Positions 1 to 6,334 of a DNA stretch of 6,472 nt are shown here, piece after piece. The position numbers and the translations under genes are program-made. Every line of letters begins with the position of its first letter. Positions within the stretch are counted from its first letter, which is position 1. The notes beneath the pieces were generated by a model. The model was given only the letters and a program-made list of their open reading frames with translations, searched no databases and was not told where the DNA came from. Origin of the DNA: RGVD01 sp040403075 (GTDB lineage Bacteria > Bacteroidota > Bacteroidia > UKL13-3); the NCBI GenBank assembly GCA_040403075.1, contig JBBALJ010000138.1, forward strand, positions 1-6,472. The letters run 5' to 3'.

Positions 1-58
1 ATTCGGAATATAAACATTCAAACAATTAAATCTACCTCAATTAAAAAACTTATTAATT

Positions 59-862
59 ATGAAAAACATATTATTCCTTTTGGTTTGTATTATTATTTGT
101 AGCAAAGTAAACGCACAAAACCAACGATTTGAATACGAGGGCTACAACTATCTCCATATCACTAAAGATGAACTGATCAAGGCAAATACCCTTTCGCAAA
201 TATTACCAAGTTTTTGGAGAGATCTTTCAATGGATAGAGAGAAAAGAAAAAGTCTGGAGGATACCCGAAAATTATATTTCGCATTGGGTTGTGAAACCTA
301 TCCAAATAGTGGTTATGATTTAATTACAAACTATGCATCTGTTGAGATAAAAGTATTTAATCAAAATAAAGAATTTAGTGCTAAGGGCTCTAATGATACT
401 TTGAACAAAGAGCAAAAAGAAATCTTAGCGATGGCAGAATATGGTTCAGAAATAGAAATGAATATCTATTACATGTATAAACCAAGCCTTGCTATTAAAC
501 CCCAAAAAAACATTAGAGATCTTCGTGGCCTTTTAAAAATAAGTATCCTACCCGCCCAAGTGGCTGAATTTAATGGCGCTAACAAAGGTATTACCAATTA
601 TTTCAACGAACATATCATTAATAAAATACCGAAAAAAGATATGGATCATTTCTTCAATGCCGTATTAAACTTTAGCATTGATAAAGAAGGCAGAACAAAG
701 GATATTTATTTATCTGAGTCATCTTCCAAAGTCTATATCGACAAAATAATACTGGATGCAACAGCAAAAATGCCAACTTGGAAGCCCGCTAAAGACGATA
801 AAGGAAATAAAGTTAAACAAATTATTAAAATACCTTTTGGTGGAAATAACAGAGGCTGCTAA
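59..862 (+). CDS. Secreted protein with TonB C-terminal-like domain
   Basis: A 267-residue protein of unknown role. Residues 1-19 form a Sec signal peptide (short basic start, hydrophobic LLVCIII core, likely signal peptidase I cut after VNA before QNQ), so it should act in the periplasm or at the cell surface. Residues about 197-262 resemble the TonB C-terminal fold common in Bacteroidota: a 'FSIDKEGRTKDIYL' strand, then 'SS...D', then 'KMPTWKPA', a polar turn, and an 'IKIPF' last strand. The middle (about 112-165, 'LNKEQKEIL...YGSEIEMNIYYMY...RDLRGLLKISILP') weakly recalls the GldM C-terminal domain; that is inference. A true energy transducer would have an uncleaved N-terminal anchor and a proline-rich linker, and neither is visible. 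The domain may therefore serve protein or peptidoglycan contact rather than ExbBD energy transfer. The chosen ATG gives a complete signal peptide. It lies 89 bases upstream of the next gene on the same strand, and cotranscription is possible but unproven. Confidence 0.82.
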   Translation: MKNILFLLVCIIICSKVNAQNQRFEYEGYNYLHITKDELIKANTLSQILPSFWRDLSMDREKRKSLEDTRKLYFALGCETYPNSGYDLITNYASVEIKVFNQNKEFSAKGSNDTLNKEQKEILAMAEYGSEIEMNIYYMYKPSLAIKPQKNIRDLRGLLKISILPAQVAEFNGANKGITNYFNEHIINKIPKKDMDHFFNAVLNFSIDKEGRTKDIYLSESSSKVYIDKIILDATAKMPTWKPAKDDKGNKVKQIIKIPFGGNNRGC

Positions 863-951
863 GCCTGATTTGTTAATGTATTCAATTTTATTTCTATATC
901 ATTTGAACTTTCATCATTCGCAGATGTATAAGCATACAAAACATCTGAATT
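853..951 (+). other. Intergenic spacer with start-proximal inverted repeat
   Basis: This is the gap between the TonB-like gene and the GDNDT gene. The clearest structure is a perfect 7-bp inverted repeat, CAGATGT at 921-927 and ACATCTG at 941-947, with a 13-base loop. It ends four bases before the ATG at 952. No T-run follows, so it is not an intrinsic terminator. It could be an operator or a hairpin that limits ribosome access. A weaker 5-bp stem, AGGCT/AGCCT (853-857 and 862-866), spans the upstream stop codon and is followed by a loose T-rich stretch; as a terminator it would be poor. Confidence 0.35.
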
Positions 952-2115
952 ATGAAAAAAAGCACCCTTTTATTAGCAATTTGCATTTTAAGTTTTTTAA
1001 AAACAACAAATGCCCAAAACCCTGAACCCATCAATAGTTTTGCAACTGAATTAAAACCCGTAACATGGTATAGCCAGCAGGCTATAGCTTGGAAAAAAGA
1101 AATCGACAAAAACAGTAAAAATGCTTATGCTTGGTATAATTATTACCGTGCCACTAGAAATTTAGCTAGACTAGATACAAGCGATAACCGTGCAGGAAAA
1201 GACAAATGGGCTGCCGAGAAAAAAATTGTTGAAGAAATGGGCAAGGTTGTACCCGAGTCGTTTGAATACAATTTGTGCCAATGGATGATTGGAGGGAATG
1301 ATTACAAATACCTCCCCTACCTAAAAAAAGCTGCGAGCCTAGGAGAGGACCGACCTGAGATCGTTTCGGATATGATTAACATTGGTGAAACTGAACGTGA
1401 CATTAAAACAAGAGATAAATATGCCAAGGTATGGTATGAATCAAAACTCGCCTCTCCAGGATTATTGAATTATAATTACAATGTTATTATTGGTCTAAAA
1501 CCAAATGCCATTCTGCTAACGGTAGGTGATAATGACACCTATCCTATTTGGCAATTACAATCACAAGGCATAAGAAGAGATGTAAGTGTACTCAACCTTA
1601 GCTTACTTAATATTGATTCGTATAGAGATAAAATCTTTAAGGAATTAAGTATCCCCAAGTGGGATACCAGTATGCACTCTGGCAAATCGATACATGACAT
1701 GAATCCATATCATGCAGAAATCATCAAACACATTGCTAGCAATTCAAAACAATTACCCGTTTATGTGGCGCTGACTGCAGGACCCGAATACACCGAAAGC
1801 GTTGAAGAGAAACTGTACTTAACGGGTTTGGCTTATGAATACAATAACAAAAGCCTTGATAACATGGCTATATTGAAAAAGAATTTTGAGCAATTGTATG
1901 CATTAGATTATTTAGATAAATCCTTTTACAAAGACATATCGGCATACTATACCGATTGTGTCAATCAAAATTATATTGTACCTATGCTTAATTTGTACGA
2001 CCATTATGTGGAAGCAGGTGAGCTTCAAAAACAAGAATGGATAAAAAATAAAATCATTGCATTGGCCAAGCATAGTGCCGAAGAGAAAGAAATACTAAAT
2101 CATTTGAAACCATAG
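952..2115 (+). CDS. Secreted TPR-like protein with DUF2723-type GDNDT core
   Basis: A 387-residue exported protein with no assigned function. Residues 1-21 are a Sec signal peptide (MKKS, hydrophobic core, cut near TNA before QN). Residues about 44-71 ('AIAWKKEIDKNSKNAYAWYN...') look like one TPR-type helical hairpin, and further helices run to about 165. The recognisable core is 'ILLTVGDNDTYPIW' (187-200), 'GIRRDVSVLNLSLLN' (206-220) and 'LYLTGLAYEY' (288-297). This series matches, from memory, the soluble C-terminal part of the Bacteroidota DUF2723 membrane proteins (GDNDTFPLW, GVRxDVxVxNLSLL, GLAYR), which are often annotated as protein O-mannosyltransferase-like. The multi-spanning membrane part of that family is absent, so this appears to be a free-standing exported version; an enzyme activity should not be assumed. 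Its stop codon overlaps the GTG start of the sigma-factor gene by one base, tying its translation to that regulator. A hairpin lies just before the start codon. Confidence 0.85.
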   Translation: MKKSTLLLAICILSFLKTTNAQNPEPINSFATELKPVTWYSQQAIAWKKEIDKNSKNAYAWYNYYRATRNLARLDTSDNRAGKDKWAAEKKIVEEMGKVVPESFEYNLCQWMIGGNDYKYLPYLKKAASLGEDRPEIVSDMINIGETERDIKTRDKYAKVWYESKLASPGLLNYNYNVIIGLKPNAILLTVGDNDTYPIWQLQSQGIRRDVSVLNLSLLNIDSYRDKIFKELSIPKWDTSMHSGKSIHDMNPYHAEIIKHIASNSKQLPVYVALTAGPEYTESVEEKLYLTGLAYEYNNKSLDNMAILKKNFEQLYALDYLDKSFYKDISAYYTDCVNQNYIVPMLNLYDHYVEAGELQKQEWIKNKIIALAKHSAEEKEILNHLKP

Positions 2116-2684
2116 TGGCATTCTCAGTTTTCAAACATACCTATACCCATAAATCCGATGAGGCCTTGATGCTTTTAGTGATGAATGATGGTAATGAGAA
2201 AGCTTTTGAACAACTCTATGATAGGTATTGCAAAAAACTTATTGCTTTCAGCGCTCGCATTTTGATGGGTAAAGAAATTGCTGAAGATATTGTGCATGAT
2301 ACTTTCATAAAAATTATTGACAATCCAAAAGCCTTTAACCCAAGTCAGACATTCTCTACTTGGGTTTACACTTTGGTAAACAATGCAAGCATAAACGCAC
2401 TCAAATTAAGCAGCAACAGAAATCGATTACTTGAAGAAAATTATTTCCAAATGGATATAAGTATTCTTAAACTAAACATCGATGCAAAGCTCATACAAAG
2501 CAAAATAAATGAGCTTTTCAAAAACTTAAGTGATAAAGAAAAATCCATTTTTGTATTGCGATTTGAGCATGACATTAGCATAAAAGAAATAGCCAATATC
2601 ATAGAAATACCAGAGGGTAGCGTTAAATCTTGCTTGTATTACCTTTTGAAAAAAATATCAGAAGAAATTAAACATTTGAAATAA
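2115..2684 (+). CDS. ECF-type RNA polymerase sigma-70 factor
   Basis: A 189-residue group 4 (extracytoplasmic function) sigma factor, which binds core RNA polymerase and directs it to a small set of promoters. Region 2 spans about residues 27-97: 'EKAFEQLYDRY' at its start, 'AEDIVHDTFIKI' (56-67) for core binding and 'FSTWVYTLVNNASIN' (80-94) for -10 recognition. Region 4 spans about 133-186, with 'LSDKEKSIFVLRF' and a helix-turn-helix 'ISIKEIANIIEIPEGSVKS' (154-172). No extra C-terminal domain is present. The start is GTG. The family's usual opening (S-D-E-x-L-M-x-L-V, residues 14-22) needs a start before Met19. The frame is closed upstream by a stop at 2073-2075, and no other ATG, GTG or TTG lies between that stop and 2115. 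The TAGTG junction overlaps the preceding stop by one base, which suggests translational coupling. The putative anti-sigma gene follows after nine bases. The target promoters are unknown. Confidence 0.95.
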   Translation: MAFSVFKHTYTHKSDEALMLLVMNDGNEKAFEQLYDRYCKKLIAFSARILMGKEIAEDIVHDTFIKIIDNPKAFNPSQTFSTWVYTLVNNASINALKLSSNRNRLLEENYFQMDISILKLNIDAKLIQSKINELFKNLSDKEKSIFVLRFEHDISIKEIANIIEIPEGSVKSCLYYLLKKISEEIKHLK

Positions 2685-2693
2685 GAAAATAGA

Positions 2694-3326
2694 ATGAAAA
2701 ACATTGAATCCATATTGTTTGAGCTTATTGATCACAAATCATTTGATGAATTAAACCAAGAAGAAAAAACTTTGGTATTAAACCAAATGAGTGAATCAGC
2801 CTACAATGAACTTTACCAAAGCAATCTTTTGGCTAAATCTATTTCATTAAGTGCGGATAAATCTAAGATTAACACTGATCAAAAAGAAAAAGTGATGGAG
2901 CATTTCAGGCAAAAGCAATCAAATATTCCTATCTATCAAAAACCCATTGCTCTTTGGAAAGTCGCTGCTAGCTTTATTGTCAGTATGATGGGATTATATC
3001 TTTACATGAATAGCTTGAAAACATCAAACTATTCGCATTCTTTGGCTACAAGCGATACAGTTTACATCGAAAAGAACATAGAAGGACCGCAAATATTCGA
3101 TACGGTTTATATTTATACAAAAGAGTTGGTTCAAAATAAAGTTAATAATAAAAATAAACCCTCGGTGTCAACAAATATCACTCAAAAAGAATACCATCCA
3201 ATACCTGAATACTCTGATTTGCACCAATTATCAGTAACAGAATACAACGAACCAATTAACAATAAAAAGGGCAATAGTATCAAGGAAGACAGTCTAATAA
3301 GCAGCATAGGATTTGCCACTTTATAG
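2694..3326 (+). CDS. Single-pass membrane protein, probable anti-sigma factor
   Basis: A 210-residue protein that I infer to be the inhibitor of the sigma factor encoded nine bases upstream. Position and topology support this more than sequence does. Residues 1-84 are a hydrophilic, helix-rich cytoplasmic part that would hold the sigma factor. Residues about 85-105 ('PIALWKVAASFIVSMMGLYL') form one membrane helix. Residues 106-210 would be periplasmic and look low-complexity, rich in Asn, Ser and Lys. The whole protein has no cysteine, so it is not a zinc-binding ZAS-type anti-sigma factor. The periplasmic part carries a short repeat, 'DTVYIEK' (121-127) and 'DTVYIYTK' (136-143). Similar DTVY/DTIY motifs occur just after the membrane helix in many Bacteroidota proteins found beside sigma factors. 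No carboxypeptidase-like or TonB-linked sensor domain is seen. It is the last gene of the unit; the next gene starts 111 bases later with its own promoter. Alternative: an unrelated small membrane protein. Confidence 0.72.
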   Translation: MKNIESILFELIDHKSFDELNQEEKTLVLNQMSESAYNELYQSNLLAKSISLSADKSKINTDQKEKVMEHFRQKQSNIPIYQKPIALWKVAASFIVSMMGLYLYMNSLKTSNYSHSLATSDTVYIEKNIEGPQIFDTVYIYTKELVQNKVNNKNKPSVSTNITQKEYHPIPEYSDLHQLSVTEYNEPINNKKGNSIKEDSLISSIGFATL

Positions 3327-3394
3327 GAAATTTTTCAATACAAAATTGCATCAAAGTCAATATTAGCAAGCTTTTACACATCTTTAAAACGGCC

Positions 3395-3425
3395 TTTTCT
3401 CTTTAGTCATAAAAGTTTAACTTCG
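3395..3425 (+). promoter_or_regulatory. Likely Bacteroidota-type promoter of valS
   Basis: The box TAACTTCG at 3418-3425 differs by one base from the Bacteroidota -7 consensus TAnnTTTG. A T-run at 3395-3398 lies about 19 bases upstream, where the -33 TTG element is expected; it is only a partial match. Transcription would begin a few bases after the box, leaving a leader of roughly 5-10 bases before the ATG at 3438. No terminator is obvious between the anti-sigma gene and this promoter, so some readthrough into valS is possible. Confidence 0.5.
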
Positions 3426-3437
3426 CCCCTTAATTTT

Positions 3438-6134
3438 ATGGCATCAGAAATATCAAGTAAATACAATCCTCAATCGATTGAAGACAAGTGGTATAGCTAT
3501 TGGCTAGACCAAAAGTACTTTCACAGCGAACCAGATGAAAGAGAAGCATACAGCGTGGTAATACCTCCACCTAATGTCACAGGTGTGTTGCACATGGGAC
3601 ATATGCTTAACAATACCATCCAGGATGTATTAACCCGCAGAGCCCGCATGCAGGGCAAGAATGCTTGCTGGGTGCCAGGTACCGACCATGCCAGTATAGC
3701 CACAGAAGCCAAAGTGGTGCAAATGCTGCGTGAGCGAGGTATTAAAAAATCTGGCCTTAGCCGCGAAGACTTCTTGAAATATGCTTGGGAATGGAAAGAA
3801 AAATATGGAGGCATCATACTAGAGCAATTGAAAAAATTAGGTGCAAGCTGCGATTGGGACAGAACCCGATTCACCATGGAACCTAGCTTAAGCGAAGCCG
3901 TTATTGATGTTTTTATCGACCTATACAACAAGGGATTGATTTACCGCGAACTTCGCATGGTTAATTGGGACCCACAAGGAAAAACTGCGCTAAGTGATGA
4001 GGAGGTTATTCATAAAGATGTAAATAGTAAGTTGTATTACATCAAATATGTGTTGACAGATGAAAGTTGTGAGTTGATATCAAAAACAACCAACAACCAA
4101 CAACTAACAACCAACAACTATGTAGTAATTGCCACCACTCGTCCTGAGACTATTTTAGCGGATACTGCCATTTGTGTGAATCCAAATGACGAGCGATTTA
4201 AGCATTTGATTGGCAAAAAAGTGTTGGTTCCTTTTATCAATCGTGAAATTGAAATCATAGCTGATGACTACGTAGCCATGGATTTTGGAACAGGTTGCTT
4301 AAAGGTTACCCCTGCTCATGATAAAAACGATTATGACTTAGGCAAAAAACATGGCCTAGCGGTAATTGATATTCTAACTGAAGAGGGTTTCTTGAACGAG
4401 AAAGCACAAGACGAGCGATACATGGGCAAAGATCGCTTTGCTGTTCGTAAACAAATCGCTATCGACTTGGAAGAAGCTGGTTTTATTGAGAAAATTGAAG
4501 AATACAAAAACCAAGTAGGAACAAGCGAAAGAACAGGTGCTGTTATTGAACCTAGGTTGACTTTGCAATGGTGGGTTGATATGAAGAAATTCATTGCTAA
4601 AAATCCAAAAGTATTGGATGCCGTAATGAGTGATGAAATCAAATTTCACCCTGCCAATACCAAGAATACCTACAAGCATTGGATTGATAACATCAAAGAT
4701 TGGTGTATCAGTCGTCAATTGTGGTGGGGACAACAAATTCCAGCATGGTATGCACCTAATGGCGAATTTGCTGTGGCTAAAACAGCAGCTGAAGCAATTG
4801 AAAAATTCAAGTCAAAAGACTCAAATTTCGGATTTAGTGTTTCTGATTTAAAACAAGATGAAGATGTTTTAGACACTTGGTTCTCTTCATGGTTGTGGCC
4901 AATAAGTGTGTTTGATGGTTTTAAAGAAGAAGGTCAAAAAGATATTAAATACTACTACCCTACTAATGATTTGGTAACTGCCCCTGAGATTATGTTCTTC
5001 TGGGTAGCTCGTATGATTATGGCAGGATACGAGTGGATTGGCGAAAAGCCTTTCAGCAATGTATATTACACTGGTATCGTTCGTGATAAGCAACGCAGAA
5101 AAATGAGCAAATCATTAGGTAATTCACCTGACCCGCTTGACTTAATTGCTCAGTATGGTGCGGATGGTGTGCGCATGGGCATGTTGCTTTGCAGCCCTGC
5201 TGGAAACGATATTCTTTTTGATGAAAGCCAAGTAGAGCAAGGTAGAAACTTTGCAAACAAAATTTGGAATGCCTACCGTTTGGTGAAAGGTTGGGAAGTG
5301 AAATCTGATTCAGAATTTGATACTGAGTTATTGTCTTCAAACAAGGTATCTGAAAATTGGTTTAATGCCAGATTTAATGAGGTATTACAAGACATTGAAT
5401 CTAAATTTACTGACTATAAACTAAGCGAAGGTTTGATGGGTGTTTACAAACTTATCTGGGATGATTTCTGCTCATGGTATCTTGAGATGATAAAACCTGA
5501 ATTTGGCAAACCTATCAATGAATCAAGCTATAAGCAAAGCATTCTTTTCTTTGAAAATTTGATGAAGGTATTGCATCCTTTCATGCCATTTATTACTGAA
5601 GAAATTTGGCAAAACATTACGGAAAGAAAAGCTGGTGATAGTATATGCATCGCTGCCTACCCATCTGTTGGGGCGTATCAACATACGCCCATCCAAAACG
5701 CATTCGAAACCATTTCAAAAATTCGCGAATTGCGCAACAGCAAAGGCATTAGCCCGAAAGAAGCATTTGAAATTATTATCAAAACCGACAATGAAGATTT
5801 GTATAAACCCTTCCAGTTTTTGATAAAAAAACTAGCTAATGTTTCTAGTATTCAATTCAATACTGTTGAGACTTTGCATGCAACGTCTATACCAGTTGCA
5901 ACCGACCAAGTATTTGTGAAGTTAAATATTGAGATAGATGTTGAAGCAGAAAAAGAAAAAATAAATAGTGAAATAAGCTATTTGGAAGGTTTCTTAAAAT
6001 CTGTTGAGGCCAAGTTAAGCAATGAGAAATTCGTTGCCAATGCCAAACCTGAATTGGTTGAAAAAGAACGTCAAAAACAAGCTGATGCCTTGGCTAAAAT
6101 AGATGTGTTAAAAGGTAGTTTGGCTAGCTTATAA
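3438..6134 (+). CDS. valS: Valyl-tRNA synthetase (EC 6.1.1.9)
   Basis: A full-length, 898-residue class I aminoacyl-tRNA synthetase that charges tRNA-Val with valine in the cytoplasm and hydrolyses Thr-tRNA-Val made in error. The Rossmann catalytic core shows PPPNVTG (43-49), the HIGH-type motif HMGH (52-55), WWGQQIP (429-435), DVLDTWFSS (476-484) and KMSKS (555-559). The CP1 editing domain (about 195-350) keeps TTRPET (233-238) and the AHDKND motif (293-298), so editing should be intact. The anticodon-binding helical domain covers about 640-745. The C-terminal tRNA-binding coiled coil (about 832-898) ends in the expected 'LSNEKFVANAKPELVEKERQ' pattern. One oddity is a low-complexity insert, 'TTNNQQLTTNNY' (217-228), encoded by five tandem heptamers and placed in the loop before the editing strand. 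The start is ATG; the N-terminus 'SSKYNPQSIEDKWYSYW' is as expected for the family. The gene converges on htpG. Confidence 0.98.
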   Translation: MASEISSKYNPQSIEDKWYSYWLDQKYFHSEPDEREAYSVVIPPPNVTGVLHMGHMLNNTIQDVLTRRARMQGKNACWVPGTDHASIATEAKVVQMLRERGIKKSGLSREDFLKYAWEWKEKYGGIILEQLKKLGASCDWDRTRFTMEPSLSEAVIDVFIDLYNKGLIYRELRMVNWDPQGKTALSDEEVIHKDVNSKLYYIKYVLTDESCELISKTTNNQQLTTNNYVVIATTRPETILADTAICVNPNDERFKHLIGKKVLVPFINREIEIIADDYVAMDFGTGCLKVTPAHDKNDYDLGKKHGLAVIDILTEEGFLNEKAQDERYMGKDRFAVRKQIAIDLEEAGFIEKIEEYKNQVGTSERTGAVIEPRLTLQWWVDMKKFIAKNPKVLDAVMSDEIKFHPANTKNTYKHWIDNIKDWCISRQLWWGQQIPAWYAPNGEFAVAKTAAEAIEKFKSKDSNFGFSVSDLKQDEDVLDTWFSSWLWPISVFDGFKEEGQKDIKYYYPTNDLVTAPEIMFFWVARMIMAGYEWIGEKPFSNVYYTGIVRDKQRRKMSKSLGNSPDPLDLIAQYGADGVRMGMLLCSPAGNDILFDESQVEQGRNFANKIWNAYRLVKGWEVKSDSEFDTELLSSNKVSENWFNARFNEVLQDIESKFTDYKLSEGLMGVYKLIWDDFCSWYLEMIKPEFGKPINESSYKQSILFFENLMKVLHPFMPFITEEIWQNITERKAGDSICIAAYPSVGAYQHTPIQNAFETISKIRELRNSKGISPKEAFEIIIKTDNEDLYKPFQFLIKKLANVSSIQFNTVETLHATSIPVATDQVFVKLNIEIDVEAEKEKINSEISYLEGFLKSVEAKLSNEKFVANAKPELVEKERQKQADALAKIDVLKGSLASL
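4066..4111. repeat. Imperfect inverted repeat overlapping the heptamer array
   Basis: GTTGTGAGTTG at 4066-4076 is complementary to CAACTAACAAC at 4101-4111 at 10 of 11 positions, with a 24-base loop. The 3' arm lies in the heptamer array. The pair brackets nearly the whole extra peptide of valS (about residues 210-225), which fits an inserted palindromic repeat. Because the 3' arm is low-complexity, a chance match cannot be excluded. Confidence 0.4.
4086..4120 (+). repeat. Five tandem ACAACYA heptamers inside valS
   Basis: Five perfect, uninterrupted copies of ACAACYA (Y = C, C, T, C, T) fill 35 bases of the valS reading frame. They begin exactly at codon 217 and are read as T-T-N-N-Q-Q-L-T-T-N-N, plus the first bases of Tyr228. 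They sit in a surface loop of the editing domain, where most valyl-tRNA synthetases have only a short turn. Seven is not a multiple of three, so gain or loss of one unit would shift the frame of an essential gene. Confidence 0.9.
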
Positions 6135-6149
6135 TTCAACAAAAAGGAA

Positions 6150-6263
6150 GAGTCTGTCTATCCATGAATATCAGTTTCGGAGTCGAGAACTGCTTTGGTG
6201 TAGGAGTCTGTCTATGTCTCGACTCCGCTCGACATGACAGATTCCAATCGACATACTCCAATC
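6150..6263. repeat. Mosaic of direct and inverted repeats between valS and htpG
   Basis: The 12-mer GAGTCTGTCTAT occurs at 6150-6161 and again at 6204-6215. CGGAGTCGAGA (6178-6188) is a perfect 11-bp inverse of TCTCGACTCCG (6217-6227). A long hairpin is possible from 6203-6218 to 6231-6245: 15 pairs with one bulged T and one G-T pair around a 12-base loop. CTCGAC is repeated at 6218-6223 and 6228-6233, and TCCAATC at 6243-6249 and 6257-6263. A smaller hairpin, CAGTT/AACTG, is at 6172-6192. The word CTCGACTCCGCTCGAC reads like a dispersed intergenic repeat familiar from Bacteroidota genomes (from memory, not searched). The stretch is more GC-rich than the neighbouring spacer and has no coding content. 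Confidence 0.75.
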
Positions 6264-6279
6264 AATAAAACAAATAACA

Positions 6280-6314
6280 AAGGGGCTGCCTTAATAAGAC
6301 AGCCCCCTTCTTTA
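6280..6314. terminator. Bidirectional intrinsic terminator between valS and htpG
   Basis: GGGGCTG (6282-6288) pairs with CAGCCCC (6300-6306). After a C-A mismatch the stem continues with CTT (6290-6292) and AAG (6296-6298), closed by the loop AAT. The forward strand continues CTTCTTTATTTT after the stem, serving valS. On the reverse strand the stem is followed by TTTGTTATTTG, serving htpG. Its place between convergent genes fits a shared terminator. Confidence 0.88.
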
Positions 6315-6334
6315 TTTTAAAGGTTTATCTAATC

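Noticed and set aside
853..875. AGGCT/AGCCT hairpin at the end of the first gene as a terminator
   Set aside because: Only five pairs and no proper T-run; chance occurrence is likely.
870..905. Possible promoter for the GDNDT operon (TTG at 870-872, TATCATTTG at 897-905)
   Set aside because: The -7 box has a three-base rather than two-base gap between TA and TTTG, and the spacer is long; too weak to annotate.
756..1025. Open frame bridging the first and second genes on the plus strand
   Set aside because: It overlaps the end of the TonB-like gene and the signal peptide of the next gene in another frame, and its product has no recognisable pattern.
894..1109. Minus-strand open frame across the start of the GDNDT gene
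   Set aside because: Antisense shadow of a well-supported gene; its hydrophobic stretch is just the complement of AT-rich signal-peptide DNA.
3327..3417. Terminator after the anti-sigma gene
   Set aside because: I looked for a stem followed by Ts; only four-pair matches such as GGCC or AAGCTT are present.
3521..3931. Minus-strand open frames within valS (also 4331-4736 and 4887-5340)
   Set aside because: valS is unambiguous across this span; the antisense products show no family motifs.
4081..4120. CRISPR-like or telomere-like array
   Set aside because: The units are seven-base tandem copies without spacers and are translated in the valS frame.
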